This document shows positions 1 through 9,166 of a DNA stretch of 37,749 nt, piece by piece. A model generated the notes under the pieces. It made no database searches, had not been told where the DNA came from, and worked only from the letters and a program-made list of their open reading frames with translations. The translations under genes were made by a program, and so were the position numbers. How positions within the stretch are numbered: the stretch's first letter is position 1; every line of letters begins with the position of its first letter. Source of the DNA: an uncultured Clostridium sp. (GTDB taxonomy: Bacteria > Bacillota > Clostridia > Clostridiales > Clostridiaceae); the NCBI GenBank assembly GCA_902785295.1, contig CACZYK010000011.1, positions 1 to 37,749 of the forward strand, read 5' to 3'.

Positions 1-99
1 CCATTATTATAATTACCGCCGACACGAGCCACTCTATTACCTGTACTTGAGTAATAATTATCACACATATAAGTACTACTAGAGCCTCCTGTTTCAGTA
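1..99. repeat. Left copy of 99-bp terminal redundancy
   Basis: Bases 1-99 equal 37651-37749 exactly. The repeat lies inside one open gene that is broken otherwise and restored when the ends are joined, so it marks a circular assembly overlap and not a biological terminal repeat. Confidence 0.93.
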
Positions 100-1742
100 G
101 TTAAAGCTATAAGTGGGTTATTTTCATCATATCCTAGCTCTTTAGCATAAGAATTAGAATTACTACTATTTACATAGCCTAAAGCTTGATATGGTGATGT
201 GAACATATCGGATACATACTCTTCAGGACTATAGCATATATACGCTTGGTAATCTTTAATATTGATACCATCTATCCATTGGAATACATTACCTAATAGG
301 TTCTCAATACCACGATATATCATACCATGTTTTCCATCATTTGACAAGCAACCTGACTTCATTCCTAAAGAATCACAATGTCCGGCTTTTTGTCCGTGAG
401 ACCAAATTACATTACCAACAGCTATATTTACAGCGTTTCCATCAAAATAAATAGCTGTACCTGTCACCGAACCATCATCATAATCCTCTTTACTTGTTAT
501 GGTTCTATATTTAGCTACGCTCCAATTATCAGCACTTGAAGTACCTATACTAACTTGTTGACCTATTAAGAAGTTATTAGCTACCGAAGTACTTACAATA
601 ATTCTATTTACTGATGTTTCATTAACTAAAGCTTTATCATTATTATTATATCTCATACTTGTTATACCATTTCCTAGTTTGGATTGAGAATTATAATCAG
701 CATATTCTACTAAATATAACATTTGTAATAAGAAATAATGATAATCTAATTGACCGAAGCCCTCACCAACAGCCCTAGATATTGTTCTAAATGATACAAT
801 ACTTCTTTGAACTTCAGGAACAGCACCACTTACTGAATGAGCCTTACTTCCATCATACGAAGTATCATATCTTCCTACACTAAACGCTGGTGATTTAGTG
901 AATCCCTCAATAGCGTATTTAGATATTTGTATATACTCATAATCTTCATCACGATACCTTTTATAATAAAACTCAGGAATACGAGTTAAAACTTCACCAT
1001 TAGAACCATCAAAAGCAAAATTAGTATCACCTAAATAAGCGGTAATAACTTTATTAGTAGTATCATAGTTATAAGTAATAATATCACTCCACGGATATAT
1101 ACTATCAAAGTCATTTTGTACTGTTCCACCATCTTTAGTAGCATTTGCTACTAATCCAACAGCGTTATCAGTTCTTTCCCAAGCACTTGATGAAGTTGTT
1201 AAACTTCTTTTGATACCATAGATAGTAGAGTTTTCTACTTTTATATCTACAGCCTTATTTGTTATAGTTTGTTCTATACCATTTACTAAAACTTTATCTA
1301 TAACATTAACTTCAGCTCCACTTTCAATACCCGCTAATTTTGTTTTATCGGTTGTAGTATAGTTATTATCAGTATGAACGTAGTTAGAATCTTGAATATA
1401 TCTACTATCACTTGTAGTTTTATTATATACATCACTAACATTAGCTTTACCTGATATATCAATATTAACCGCTTTATTAGTTGGTGTTAAAGCTGTACCG
1501 TTTACTTTTACAGTTTCAATTATATTGACTTCAGCTCCACTTTCAATACCATTTATTTTATTTTTATATGTGTCGGAGAAGTCATTAGTTGAAAGTCCTT
1601 TACCACTTTCAGTATTGACTTTCGATAACAACAAAGTATCAATTTCACTTTCAGTATAATAACTTTCATTTAATTCTAATGAAATATCATCTCCATTTGT
1701 TGCTATGTTAATGTCAGAAGAATTTACTAAGTTTTTACTCAT
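1..1742 (-). CDS. DGR-diversified tail-tip protein (main part; C-terminus at 37557-37650)
   Basis: Starts at the ATG at 1742, which overlaps the TGA of the preceding tail gene (ATGA), with AAGGAAG upstream. It reads through base 1 and, across the circle junction, continues at 37650 to a TAG at 37557, giving 611 residues. The N-terminal third has two copies of a fibre repeat containing IESGAEVN (about residues 65-75 and 140-150), typical of phage tail fibres. The C-terminal half has YRGIENLLGNVFQWIDG and then ARVGGNYNNG, the pattern of the formylglycine-enzyme-like C-type-lectin fold used by DGR target proteins. Residues about 571-608 are the variable repeat. Role inferred: receptor-binding adhesin at the tail tip. 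It is cut only because the window starts inside it. Confidence 0.93.
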   Translation of the reverse strand, partial: MSKNLVNSSDINIATNGDDISLELNESYYTESEIDTLLLSKVNTESGKGLSTNDFSDTYKNKINGIESGAEVNIIETVKVNGTALTPTNKAVNIDISGKANVSDVYNKTTSDSRYIQDSNYVHTDNNYTTTDKTKLAGIESGAEVNVIDKVLVNGIEQTITNKAVDIKVENSTIYGIKRSLTTSSSAWERTDNAVGLVANATKDGGTVQNDFDSIYPWSDIITYNYDTTNKVITAYLGDTNFAFDGSNGEVLTRIPEFYYKRYRDEDYEYIQISKYAIEGFTKSPAFSVGRYDTSYDGSKAHSVSGAVPEVQRSIVSFRTISRAVGEGFGQLDYHYFLLQMLYLVEYADYNSQSKLGNGITSMRYNNNDKALVNETSVNRIIVSTSVANNFLIGQQVSIGTSSADNWSVAKYRTITSKEDYDDGSVTGTAIYFDGNAVNIAVGNVIWSHGQKAGHCDSLGMKSGCLSNDGKHGMIYRGIENLLGNVFQWIDGINIKDYQAYICYSPEEYVSDMFTSPYQALGYVNSSNSNSYAKELGYDENNPLIALTTETGGSSSTYMCDNYYSSTGNRVARVGGNYNN

Positions 1743-3649
1743 AACACATCACTTCCTTTCAATAAAGTGTTTTCAATATAGATTTCCTCACCATTGTATA
1801 GTAAAAGTTCATCATTATAATAAATTCTTTCATTTTCATTTGTCCTTTTATAGACATAATAAGTAGTACCATTTGAAACAATAGTATTAAATAGTACCCA
1901 TTCTCCAGCTAACCATTCCGGATATGATTGAGTTAATGATATATATATAGAACCTGTAGGATACATTATATTAGCTATATGTCTAATAATACTTGTCTCA
2001 AACAAATTCAATTTACCATTTATATTAAAGTCTTCTTTTCCCCAATCATATATAGGAAGACCATTTACAACAGTAGTAAACGCTGATATTTCACCATTAT
2101 TATAGATTTTATCAGTAGCTACAAATTCAAAGTCATAACTTTTTTGATAATCAAAATTAGCTCCTAATGAAATAGCTGTACTACCATTTGAATAAGTATT
2201 ACCACTTTTTACAGGATTTAATTGATTCCATTGACCCCAAATACCGCTTCCATTTTCTTTATAACGATACTTAAGATTTAATGTGTTATCAATTCTACCA
2301 AAGTTATTATTAAAATAATTACCCTTAAATTTAGCTACTATACTACCACTTGTAGGAGACACTCTATATACATCAATATTTAATGTCAATTTTATATAAT
2401 CAACTAATGTAAGATTCTTAGTTGCACTAGCTACATATTCCCTACTATCGGTCACAGTACCTACAAAAGTAGAACTCTCAACCTCATAGAAAACTACTGT
2501 AGAACCTGTACCACTTTTTCCATCATTACATACTATTCTTTGTGATGATACACTAGCTCCTTTTTGTGTTGTAGATGTTAATGTTGCTCTAATTGTTGAA
2601 AAGTATTTAATAACTTTTGAACTATCACCCGTTAACGCTAAAGTAGTTTCATTTATATCTTGAGCTGTAATTGAAGCTGTAGGCTTACAATTATTCTCTA
2701 CGGTATAAAAGTTTTTATATCCTACCGAGTTGTTAGACCAATTCGTAGTACCTAAAGCACTACAAACAACAGCTATACGATAAGTTCCACTTTTTGCGTT
2801 AGGAATAGCATTATATAAAGCGTTATTCTCAGCTTCAGTAGTGACAAAAGTATAAGTACCATTAGTTGTTATTGTTCTAACAATTACATCAGCTACACCA
2901 TTAGCGTATAAGTATAAATTTAATGTTCTTCCTTTAGGGTTATAAATAGAACAAGAAAAACTTGTTCCAATATTAAAATCGGATAAAGCGTTAATATATG
3001 GAGAAGCTAAAGTAGTTATCGTTGTTGTACCTGTTTCACTCCATAATTGGCTATCCGTTCTTTTACATCGTGTCTTTATAGTGTAAGTTGTATTAGGACT
3101 TAAATTACCTACTCTATAATATCCACTTTTATTATCACTAGCTACCGTATCACCAGCGTCCGTCCACGCCCCACCATTTAAACTATACTGTGTATAATCT
3201 CTAGGGTCGGTTGTAGACCAATTCATATAGAAGTAATTATCACCCGTTTCTCTAACTGATTGATATACGGTTGTATATCTTGGTATATGAGTTAGCGGAC
3301 ACGTTCCACTTCTATTATTATCTCCACTATAATAAACTCTACCGTGAAGAGTAAAGCTTACAGGGTCGGCTGTTCCGTCAGCTCTATGTCCTACCGTTAT
3401 AGTACCGGTAGTAGAACCTTTAGCCGCTGGAAATCTATAAGTATTCCACGCTGTATTTCCGCTGTTATATACAGTTTGACCGTTTACAACAACACTACAA
3501 TTATAAATACTATAGTAATTAACACTACCTCCGATAGATTCTAAAGTCCATCTTACCGTAGATGTATTATTAGCTATACTATAAGATTCTTCTACAACAG
3601 TTAATTTTAAATATCTTCCATCATAGGAATCACTTTGAACGCTAGCCAT
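1739..3649 (-). CDS. Minor tail / baseplate protein, DUF859-like with fibronectin-type domain
   Basis: 636 residues. The opening SDSYDGRYLKLTV, followed by SIANNTSTVRWTLES, is the signature of the DUF859 family of Gram-positive siphophage tail structural proteins. A fibronectin-III-like region follows at about 120-215 (WSTTDPRDYTQYS to TTITT). The C-terminus has YPTGSIYISLTQSYPEWLAGEW, a variant of the 'P-GSIY-S---P---F-G-W' motif found at the ends of many tail fibre and baseplate proteins. It sits between the tail hub gene (abuts at 3649) and the DGR target (4-base overlap), so it probably forms the part of the tail tip that carries or neighbours the diversified adhesin. Family call is by sequence pattern; exact position in the tail is inference. 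Confidence 0.8.
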   Translation of the reverse strand: MASVQSDSYDGRYLKLTVVEESYSIANNTSTVRWTLESIGGSVNYYSIYNCSVVVNGQTVYNSGNTAWNTYRFPAAKGSTTGTITVGHRADGTADPVSFTLHGRVYYSGDNNRSGTCPLTHIPRYTTVYQSVRETGDNYFYMNWSTTDPRDYTQYSLNGGAWTDAGDTVASDNKSGYYRVGNLSPNTTYTIKTRCKRTDSQLWSETGTTTITTLASPYINALSDFNIGTSFSCSIYNPKGRTLNLYLYANGVADVIVRTITTNGTYTFVTTEAENNALYNAIPNAKSGTYRIAVVCSALGTTNWSNNSVGYKNFYTVENNCKPTASITAQDINETTLALTGDSSKVIKYFSTIRATLTSTTQKGASVSSQRIVCNDGKSGTGSTVVFYEVESSTFVGTVTDSREYVASATKNLTLVDYIKLTLNIDVYRVSPTSGSIVAKFKGNYFNNNFGRIDNTLNLKYRYKENGSGIWGQWNQLNPVKSGNTYSNGSTAISLGANFDYQKSYDFEFVATDKIYNNGEISAFTTVVNGLPIYDWGKEDFNINGKLNLFETSIIRHIANIMYPTGSIYISLTQSYPEWLAGEWVLFNTIVSNGTTYYVYKRTNENERIYYNDELLLYNGEEIYIENTLLKGSDVL

Positions 3650-5241
3650 TAACTAACACCTCCTATATGAAAACAAGCTGTTCTAACTTCTTTATAGTCT
3701 TCAAATCGAGAGTTAGTACCTATAGTGAAATATGTTCTTACCGATAAATTTTCAGTACGAACACCTGTGTTATCAGCTCCTAATACTTCTTCTTCATCTC
3801 TTTTTACATAGAATCCGGTGTTATTAGTGATAGAAGACATTTCTTCACCCTCTTTGGATATTTTCATACCCTCATCATCAAAAGTATATCCGGTGCTAGT
3901 TTTAACTTTCGTAGCTCCGTCGGATATTGTCTCACTTATAACATCTATTTGTAATTGAGTAGATGATATAGATTCTTCAACAGCTCTTTTTAATAATTCA
4001 ATATTTTCATTATTAGCATTTGATATTGAGTCTATTTGTTCTTTATCCAAATAATTAGACTCAAGATTTTGTGAAGTTTCCTCTACCCTTAGACCGATAG
4101 AAGTTAAATCAGCTCTAATTTGAGCTATATTTCCCTCTTGTCCGTCTATTTGCTGTGTAATAAGGTCAATTTCACCTGTTATTTCATTTAAAGTAGTTCT
4201 AACAGCTTTTATTTTTGTGTTAGAACTTATTTTTTCAACTTTTGATATTGCTTTAGAATCTTTTAAAGTAGTTTTATAACTACCATAAAAACCATTATTA
4301 TAGCTCCATCTTTTTTGGATTATTGTTTTAAATCCTAATATACTAATAAAATCTCCCGTATCATAAGCGGGGTCACTCCACATTTTTAAATTGAGACTTT
4401 GAAAACTCAAATTATGTATAGAAATATATATTCTTTCTACTTCTTCTTCAGTTATAGCTAGTGGACTATCACTACTCAAGAATACTGTAATACCATCATC
4501 ATTACCGAACTCATATTTTCTAGTAGCGTCTTCATAAATAACTTTTGATATTGTTTTTAAACTATCATAATCCACTAAACTAGCACTTGCTGAATCATCA
4601 CCTGAGATAGTAATTTCATCTACATCACTAAAACTTTTAATATATAGTTTTCCATTACGACCGATTTTAGCAAATCCACCAGCTCTTTCGGATATAAAAG
4701 ATAAATAGCTTTTAGCCTTTATAGTATTATCATAGCTATTAACCATAATATCACTATTTAAAAATTCTAAAGAACCTAATTCAACATCACATTTATTACA
4801 CATATCTTGTACTAAATCATATCTAGTACACGGAATAATTGGACTTGCGTCATATTCGACATCAAACCTATTCATATAGTCTTGAAGTTTGAAAGTTGTA
4901 TAATCACTATAAGTTGTATCCGGTTCATCTACTAAATCATATAATCCTATAGGTATCCATTCTATGCTTTCATTATTTAGTTCTAATCCATATTTTATTT
5001 CTATACTTTCTACTTCTTCCGGATTACACGGAAGACAATAATTATCTAATTTAAGTGTGATACTTTGAGGAATTGCACTACCTAAAGTAAAATACTCTTC
5101 CTCAAAGACATCATCATCGAGCTTTATTTCTCTTACATAGTCATTATCAATAAGCGTACCATTAACAAATATTTTTAAGGTGCTGTTTGATGACTCGGAA
5201 TAAATCTTATTTTTATAGTCATTTGTAGTTATATAAGCCAT
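3649..5241 (-). CDS. Tail-tip hub / tail-associated minor structural protein
   Basis: 530 residues. The order directly after tape measure and a small distal-tail-like protein, and the beta-rich N-terminal 330 residues, fit the baseplate hub (gp27/Tal-like) proteins of Gram-positive siphophages. Residues about 340-440 are polar and heptad-like (TSIGLRVEETSQNLESNY, SNANNENIELLKRAVEESIS), suggesting a trimeric coiled coil leading to a small C-terminal domain. No peptidase or lysozyme motif was recognised, so unlike many Tal proteins it may lack a wall-degrading domain. Its ATG overlaps the stop of the upstream gene by one base, and its stop overlaps the next start, indicating tight translational coupling. 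Confidence 0.72.
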   Translation of the reverse strand: MAYITTNDYKNKIYSESSNSTLKIFVNGTLIDNDYVREIKLDDDVFEEEYFTLGSAIPQSITLKLDNYCLPCNPEEVESIEIKYGLELNNESIEWIPIGLYDLVDEPDTTYSDYTTFKLQDYMNRFDVEYDASPIIPCTRYDLVQDMCNKCDVELGSLEFLNSDIMVNSYDNTIKAKSYLSFISERAGGFAKIGRNGKLYIKSFSDVDEITISGDDSASASLVDYDSLKTISKVIYEDATRKYEFGNDDGITVFLSSDSPLAITEEEVERIYISIHNLSFQSLNLKMWSDPAYDTGDFISILGFKTIIQKRWSYNNGFYGSYKTTLKDSKAISKVEKISSNTKIKAVRTTLNEITGEIDLITQQIDGQEGNIAQIRADLTSIGLRVEETSQNLESNYLDKEQIDSISNANNENIELLKRAVEESISSTQLQIDVISETISDGATKVKTSTGYTFDDEGMKISKEGEEMSSITNNTGFYVKRDEEEVLGADNTGVRTENLSVRTYFTIGTNSRFEDYKEVRTACFHIGGVS

Positions 5242-5627
5242 TATTGACCTCTCACTTTATTCTTTTGAGTCACACTAAAAGATACTTTCCATCTAGTATT
5301 TTGGCTATTTTCATCACCATCAGTACTTATCATTTCACATTCTCTTTTAGAACACCTAAACTTTGCTGATAAAGTAGCACCACCTAATATAGGACACTTA
5401 ATATCTAAGTTCATTGGATTTTTCCAAGTCTCAGCCATTAACTGTTCCGCTTCAGCTTCAGTACATTTATCAAAAGAAAACGAGGCTTTTACAAGCCCCG
5501 TAGCTAATACTTTATCTATTAAAGAAGCGGTGACCGTTGACCTATAACTGTCACAATCAATATCTTCAATATTAGTTTTAAATGTAGATGGACTCTTTTG
5601 AGTGACACCATCACTTTTCCAAACCAT
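5241..5627 (-). CDS. Small distal tail-like protein
   Basis: 128 residues, located between the tape measure gene and the tail hub, which is the usual place of the distal tail protein. It is much shorter than a typical Dit (about 230-250 residues), and resembles the compact 120-130-residue tail proteins (DUF6711-like) seen in this slot of some Gram-positive phages. It has four cysteines (CDSYRS, DKCTEAE, KCPIL, RCSKREC region) and ends in a basic tail. Function as hub-ring or adaptor is inferred from position only. Confidence 0.58.
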   Translation of the reverse strand: MVWKSDGVTQKSPSTFKTNIEDIDCDSYRSTVTASLIDKVLATGLVKASFSFDKCTEAEAEQLMAETWKNPMNLDIKCPILGGATLSAKFRCSKRECEMISTDGDENSQNTRWKVSFSVTQKNKVRGQ

Positions 5628-5629
5628 AT

Positions 5630-8086
5630 TTAATCAACCTCCTTAATAACTGATACACCTTTGATACGACTTTGTTCGTTAATATATTCGATAGCACCAT
5701 CATAGACATTCTCATCTAAGAATTTAATAGTAAGTCTATCTACCCTAGTACCTAAATCAGTATCACTTAACGCATTTCTAAATATAGAATCCATCAAGTT
5801 AGCTGGAGATACAATTTCAGGGTTAGAGTTTGCGTTAGAATATTCGGCTACTCTTACTAATGTTTCCTCAGTTAAAACACCACCATCAGCCAAACTTGGT
5901 ATTTGCGGTACATCTATTAGTTTTATTAAACCTTTAAATGGTGCAATACCTAAGAATGATATATCCCTAACAGTTTTCAAAGCTTTATTGATAGCATTAA
6001 ATGGAATAGCTACTATTTTATTTATACCACCTATTAAAACATTAACAACGCTCTTAAATGCGTTGAAAATACCATCTTTAATACCCTCAAATATTTTTCC
6101 ACCTGATGAGAATACAGCTTTAACTTTATTCCAAGCTGTAGAGAATATATTACCGAAGAATGTAGCTACACTAGAGAATACTGATTTTATACCCTCCCAA
6201 GCGTTTTTTGCTCCGGTTTTTACATTATTCCACATATTACTAAAGAACTTAGTTAAAGGCTTAATTATAGTGTCATTAAACCAAGTACTTACAACCGACC
6301 ATATAGACTTAATAATATCCCAAGCACCTTTAAATAAGGCTACTATAATATCGAATAATCCTTTGAATAAAGATACGATAGCGTCTATTATTCCTGATAG
6401 GAATTGTTTTAGACCATTCCAAGCTTTTTCCCAATCACCGGTAAATACGCCTGTAATAAAATCCATAACTCCGCTTAGTGCGTCTATTATTCCACCAATT
6501 ATTCCACATAGTCCATCAATAACAGGTTCTAGGACATCTAATATAACACTTATTACAGTATCCACTATTGGTTTTAGGAAATCCCATACGCTACCAATAG
6601 CAATTATAATCTTAGATATACAAGCTAATATTTTATCTACTACAGGGGCTAAATATGTTTCATACATAGTAGCTATCCAACCGGCTATTTGACTTAACCA
6701 GCCGAATATATCACTAATTATTTGTACTACTACATTTAAAGCTTCTTGGAACTCAGGACTTAACGTCCAATTCAATAATGATTCAGTTATGCTGTTTATA
6801 ATATCTTGTAGATATATAATAATATCAGCTATAGCTTGAATTATTGCTGTTCCATTTCCCGCATTATCCCAAGCATTAGATAACGCTTTTCCTATAGAAC
6901 CGACAATATTGAATAAATTAGTAAATAATTGTAATTGATTTTCAATATATTTTTGTCCTGTTCCATTAGTCCATACTTCAAATATTGAACTAAATACGCT
7001 AATTCCTAAATCTTTGATTCCATTGAAAGCATTTTTGATACTTTCTATTACAGCTTGACCTTTGTTATCCCAAGCCTTTTTAAATGGTTCAAATATTTGT
7101 GAAGCTATTTCTCTAACTTTTTCCAATAAACTAAATAATTTATCTAAGTTTCCTAAATCTACATCTTGTACGGTTATAGGCTTATTATCAGCCCCTCCGC
7201 CACCATCATTAGTAGTTAAGTTATTCAAATCATCTAGTCCGGATAATTGTCTTGAAGCGTTTTTAGTTGCTTTAGCTTGGCTATTTAATGACTTAGCGTT
7301 AGCTCTAGCCACTAGGTCAATTCCTGTTAAGGCTTTTACGAAAGCGTTAACATAACTAACTAGCGTACTAAATAGATTTATTATTCTTTCTAAAATCGGT
7401 GCTAATAAGCTACCTAGCACATTCCAACAATTACTTATCGAATCCGATAGTTGAGAGTCATAGTTAAGATATGATGACACAGCTCTATTTAATATTGTGT
7501 ATGCTGTTCTAATACCGAGCAATCCCATTGTGAACTTCTTGATTGATTTTATACCTTTAGAAAAGGTATTTGATACAGTATTACCAAATCCCTTAGTTCC
7601 TTTAGAAAGACCATTGAACCTTTTAATAAAATCATTTACTTTAGTTCCAGCAATCTTTATTTTTTCACCAATTTTAGAAAAAATACCACCTGTCTTTTCA
7701 GCGGTGGATTCACTTTGAGCTTCTAACTTTCTAAGTCTATTTTGTAATTTTTCTATATCAGCCTCAATCTTTAAAGTGTCACCAACTTCAAATCCCATAT
7801 CAGCTCTAGCCAATAAATCCTGTAAATCTTGAATCTTACTTTTTAAGTAAGTTTGTTGTTTAGCGGTTTCATTGATAGAGTCATTATATTGTTTGAGGTG
7901 TTGTTTCATTTGACCCATACTAGCTACGCTCTTAGAAGCGGTTTCTTTAGCCTGAGAGGTCATTTGTTTCATTGGTTCGATACTCTTATTAACAGCATTT
8001 TTTACTTCATTAGTTATTTGTCTAATACCACTAACAGCGTCCGTGATATTAGCTCTTATTATAATTTCTAATTCTTCAACCGTCAT
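5630..8086 (-). CDS. Tape measure protein
   Basis: 818 residues, the longest gene, lying directly after the frameshifted tail chaperone pair as in most siphophages. The N-terminal 140 residues form a polar coiled coil (IRQITNEVKNAVNKSIEPMKQ). The middle (about 190-690) is rich in long hydrophobic and amphipathic helices with recurring Trp (WDNAGNG, WEKAWNGLKQFL, KGAWDIIKSIW), typical of the membrane-penetrating part of tape measures. No transglycosylase or peptidase motif is visible. It sets tail length and is thought to exit ahead of the DNA. The open frame opposite it (5988-6692, plus) is a shadow produced by its composition. Confidence 0.93.
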   Translation of the reverse strand: MTVEELEIIIRANITDAVSGIRQITNEVKNAVNKSIEPMKQMTSQAKETASKSVASMGQMKQHLKQYNDSINETAKQQTYLKSKIQDLQDLLARADMGFEVGDTLKIEADIEKLQNRLRKLEAQSESTAEKTGGIFSKIGEKIKIAGTKVNDFIKRFNGLSKGTKGFGNTVSNTFSKGIKSIKKFTMGLLGIRTAYTILNRAVSSYLNYDSQLSDSISNCWNVLGSLLAPILERIINLFSTLVSYVNAFVKALTGIDLVARANAKSLNSQAKATKNASRQLSGLDDLNNLTTNDGGGGADNKPITVQDVDLGNLDKLFSLLEKVREIASQIFEPFKKAWDNKGQAVIESIKNAFNGIKDLGISVFSSIFEVWTNGTGQKYIENQLQLFTNLFNIVGSIGKALSNAWDNAGNGTAIIQAIADIIIYLQDIINSITESLLNWTLSPEFQEALNVVVQIISDIFGWLSQIAGWIATMYETYLAPVVDKILACISKIIIAIGSVWDFLKPIVDTVISVILDVLEPVIDGLCGIIGGIIDALSGVMDFITGVFTGDWEKAWNGLKQFLSGIIDAIVSLFKGLFDIIVALFKGAWDIIKSIWSVVSTWFNDTIIKPLTKFFSNMWNNVKTGAKNAWEGIKSVFSSVATFFGNIFSTAWNKVKAVFSSGGKIFEGIKDGIFNAFKSVVNVLIGGINKIVAIPFNAINKALKTVRDISFLGIAPFKGLIKLIDVPQIPSLADGGVLTEETLVRVAEYSNANSNPEIVSPANLMDSIFRNALSDTDLGTRVDRLTIKFLDENVYDGAIEYINEQSRIKGVSVIKEVD

Positions 8087-8129
8087 AAGTCATCACCACC
8101 ATTTCTCCGATTGTGATTCCTTATTTATC

Positions 8130-8630
8130 CTAATTATTCGTTTCCTGTTTCAATTCTTCCCCAAGTTCTTTCATAAATTGTAATAATTCTTCACCCTCAC
8201 GTTTTCTAGGGTGTAATGCGTTTTGTTTTCTTAATTCTTCCTCGAATAAGTCTTTATACACATCTTTTATTAGATTTATGTTCTTTGGTTTTCGAGCTGT
8301 CATACTAGCTGATATTAACTTATTACCTAAGTTTTCAGCTAACATTATTTCATTTTTTAACTCAACTTCATATTGAGTAGCTCGAGATTCAACATACAAT
8401 TTCATATCTCTATACGTTGAATCCCAAAACTCTTGAGGTTTTACTCCAAAACGATAGGCTAATGGTTCTAATTCATAAATCAAATCAATAAAATCTAACC
8501 TCTGTATCCCCTGAACTCTTCCGTTGCTACTTCTTTGATTACTGATTGGGCTGATTCCTCCACTAGCTGATTGATATTGATTCCATTTAATGGATTCCCT
8601 ATCTCCGCTTTTAGTTGTTCCGGAGTCATC
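8130..8630 (-). CDS. Tail assembly chaperone, -1 frameshift extension (gpT part of gpGT)
   Basis: This frame is open from the slippery site at 8636-8630 to its stop at 8130 and lies exactly -1 relative to the upstream chaperone gene. The only start near the middle (a TTG at 8483) has no well placed ribosome binding site. The expected gpGT product has 106 residues from the upstream frame plus 166 from this one, 272 in all. The visible C-terminal part (LAYRFGVKPQEFWDSTYRDMK and a charged helical end) resembles gpT-type chaperone tails: short, helical, and placed before the tape measure. Together with the short form it is expected to bind tape measure and tail tube subunits during tail assembly. 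Confidence 0.8.
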   Translation of the reverse strand, partial: DDSGTTKSGDRESIKWNQYQSASGGISPISNQRSSNGRVQGIQRLDFIDLIYELEPLAYRFGVKPQEFWDSTYRDMKLYVESRATQYEVELKNEIMLAENLGNKLISASMTARKPKNINLIKDVYKDLFEEELRKQNALHPRKREGEELLQFMKELGEELKQETNN

Positions 8631-8947
8631 TTTTTTCCGAAAAAACCCTTTACATTGATTACCTCAGCTATTTCATTATATAATTTTTCAAAGTCATTTT
8701 CTTCAACAGCTACATATTCTTCCATAAAGTCATATACTTTATTTATGTCTCCATTAAAGTTGTAATCACTTTCATCTTTTACATAAATATCGTTAATCAA
8801 TTCGGCTAAAAATTCAAAGTTTACTTCGTTCATCATTTTAAAGAATAAATCTTTAAAGTTGCTTCCTTTATGTTTTTTAGTAATAGCAACTATTTTTTTC
8901 ATTGATACATTAAGTGTCAATTTTTTTTCATTTAAAATTATTTCCAT
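8495..8947 (-). CDS. Tail assembly chaperone (gpG-like, short form)
   Basis: 150 residues, acidic and helical, immediately after the major tail protein region and before the tape measure: the standard position of gpG-type chaperones. The N-terminus (EIILNEKKLTLNVSMKKIVAITKKH) matches the beginning typical of phage tail assembly chaperones of Gram-positive phages. Ribosomes that shift at 8630-8636 produce the longer gpGT; those that do not stop at the TAG at 8495. It probably keeps the tape measure soluble and recruits tail tube subunits. Confidence 0.83.
   Translation of the reverse strand: MEIILNEKKLTLNVSMKKIVAITKKHKGSNFKDLFFKMMNEVNFEFLAELINDIYVKDESDYNFNGDINKVYDFMEEYVAVEENDFEKLYNEIAEVINVKGFFGKKMTPEQLKAEIGNPLNGININQLVEESAQSVIKEVATEEFRGYRG
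8630..8636 (-). promoter_or_regulatory. Programmed -1 ribosomal frameshift site (A AAA AAG)
   Basis: Read on the minus strand in the frame of the chaperone gene, this is A AAA AAG, the classic bacterial -1 slippery heptamer (as in dnaX). An AAAGGG Shine-Dalgarno-like stretch lies about 12 bases before it. A GC-rich hairpin (CTCCG / CGGAG) begins four bases after it. The -1 frame is then open to 8130. Two weaker slip heptamers (G GGT TTT, T TTT TTC) sit just upstream. Confidence 0.82.
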
Positions 8948-8967
8948 TATATTTACCTCTCTTCTTT

Positions 8968-9150
8968 TTATTTGTTTTCTTCAGTAGAAGCTGTTTCAGT
9001 AGTAGATTTATTAGCTTCAGTTGTTTTTGGCTTTTTATCTACTACTTCTTTAACTTCCGTAAAATTAGGGTTTTCCTCAAAATATTTGATATGTTGTCTA
9101 TCAACAGCGTACCAAATTCTACCCGTTTTCTTTTCTTTATATTTTTTCAT
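8968..9150 (-). CDS. Small basic/polar protein in the tail operon, unknown function
   Basis: 60 residues between the major tail protein and tail chaperone genes, in the same direction and closely packed. The N-terminal half (KKTGRIWYAVDRQHIKYFEENPNFTEV) looks like a compact strand-rich module. The C-terminal half is a disordered Thr/Glu/Lys tail. Its opening resembles the start of the LEM-domain protein at 11261-11548, which also begins with a short 'tag-like' module followed by a Lys/Glu linker. No function recognised; a minor virion or decoration role is only a guess. Confidence 0.7.
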   Translation of the reverse strand: MKKYKEKKTGRIWYAVDRQHIKYFEENPNFTEVKEVVDKKPKTTEANKSTTETASTEENK

Positions 9151-9166
9151 TTAAGCTACCTCCCCA

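Noticed and set aside
1-99. Biological direct terminal repeat.
   Set aside because: The repeat lies inside one gene that only becomes complete when the ends are joined; its length looks like an assembly k-mer.
5988-6692. Long plus-strand open frame of 234 codons.
   Set aside because: It is the complement of the tape measure gene, has no ribosome binding site and its product is a composition artefact.
8130-8483. Independent start for the second tail chaperone at a TTG (8483).
   Set aside because: No well spaced ribosome site; the frame is open upstream to an in-frame A AAA AAG slip site, which explains it better.
8495-8515. Slippery site near the end of the first chaperone frame (C AGG GGA region).
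   Set aside because: Does not allow re-pairing of both tRNAs in the -1 frame; the heptamer at 8636-8630 does.
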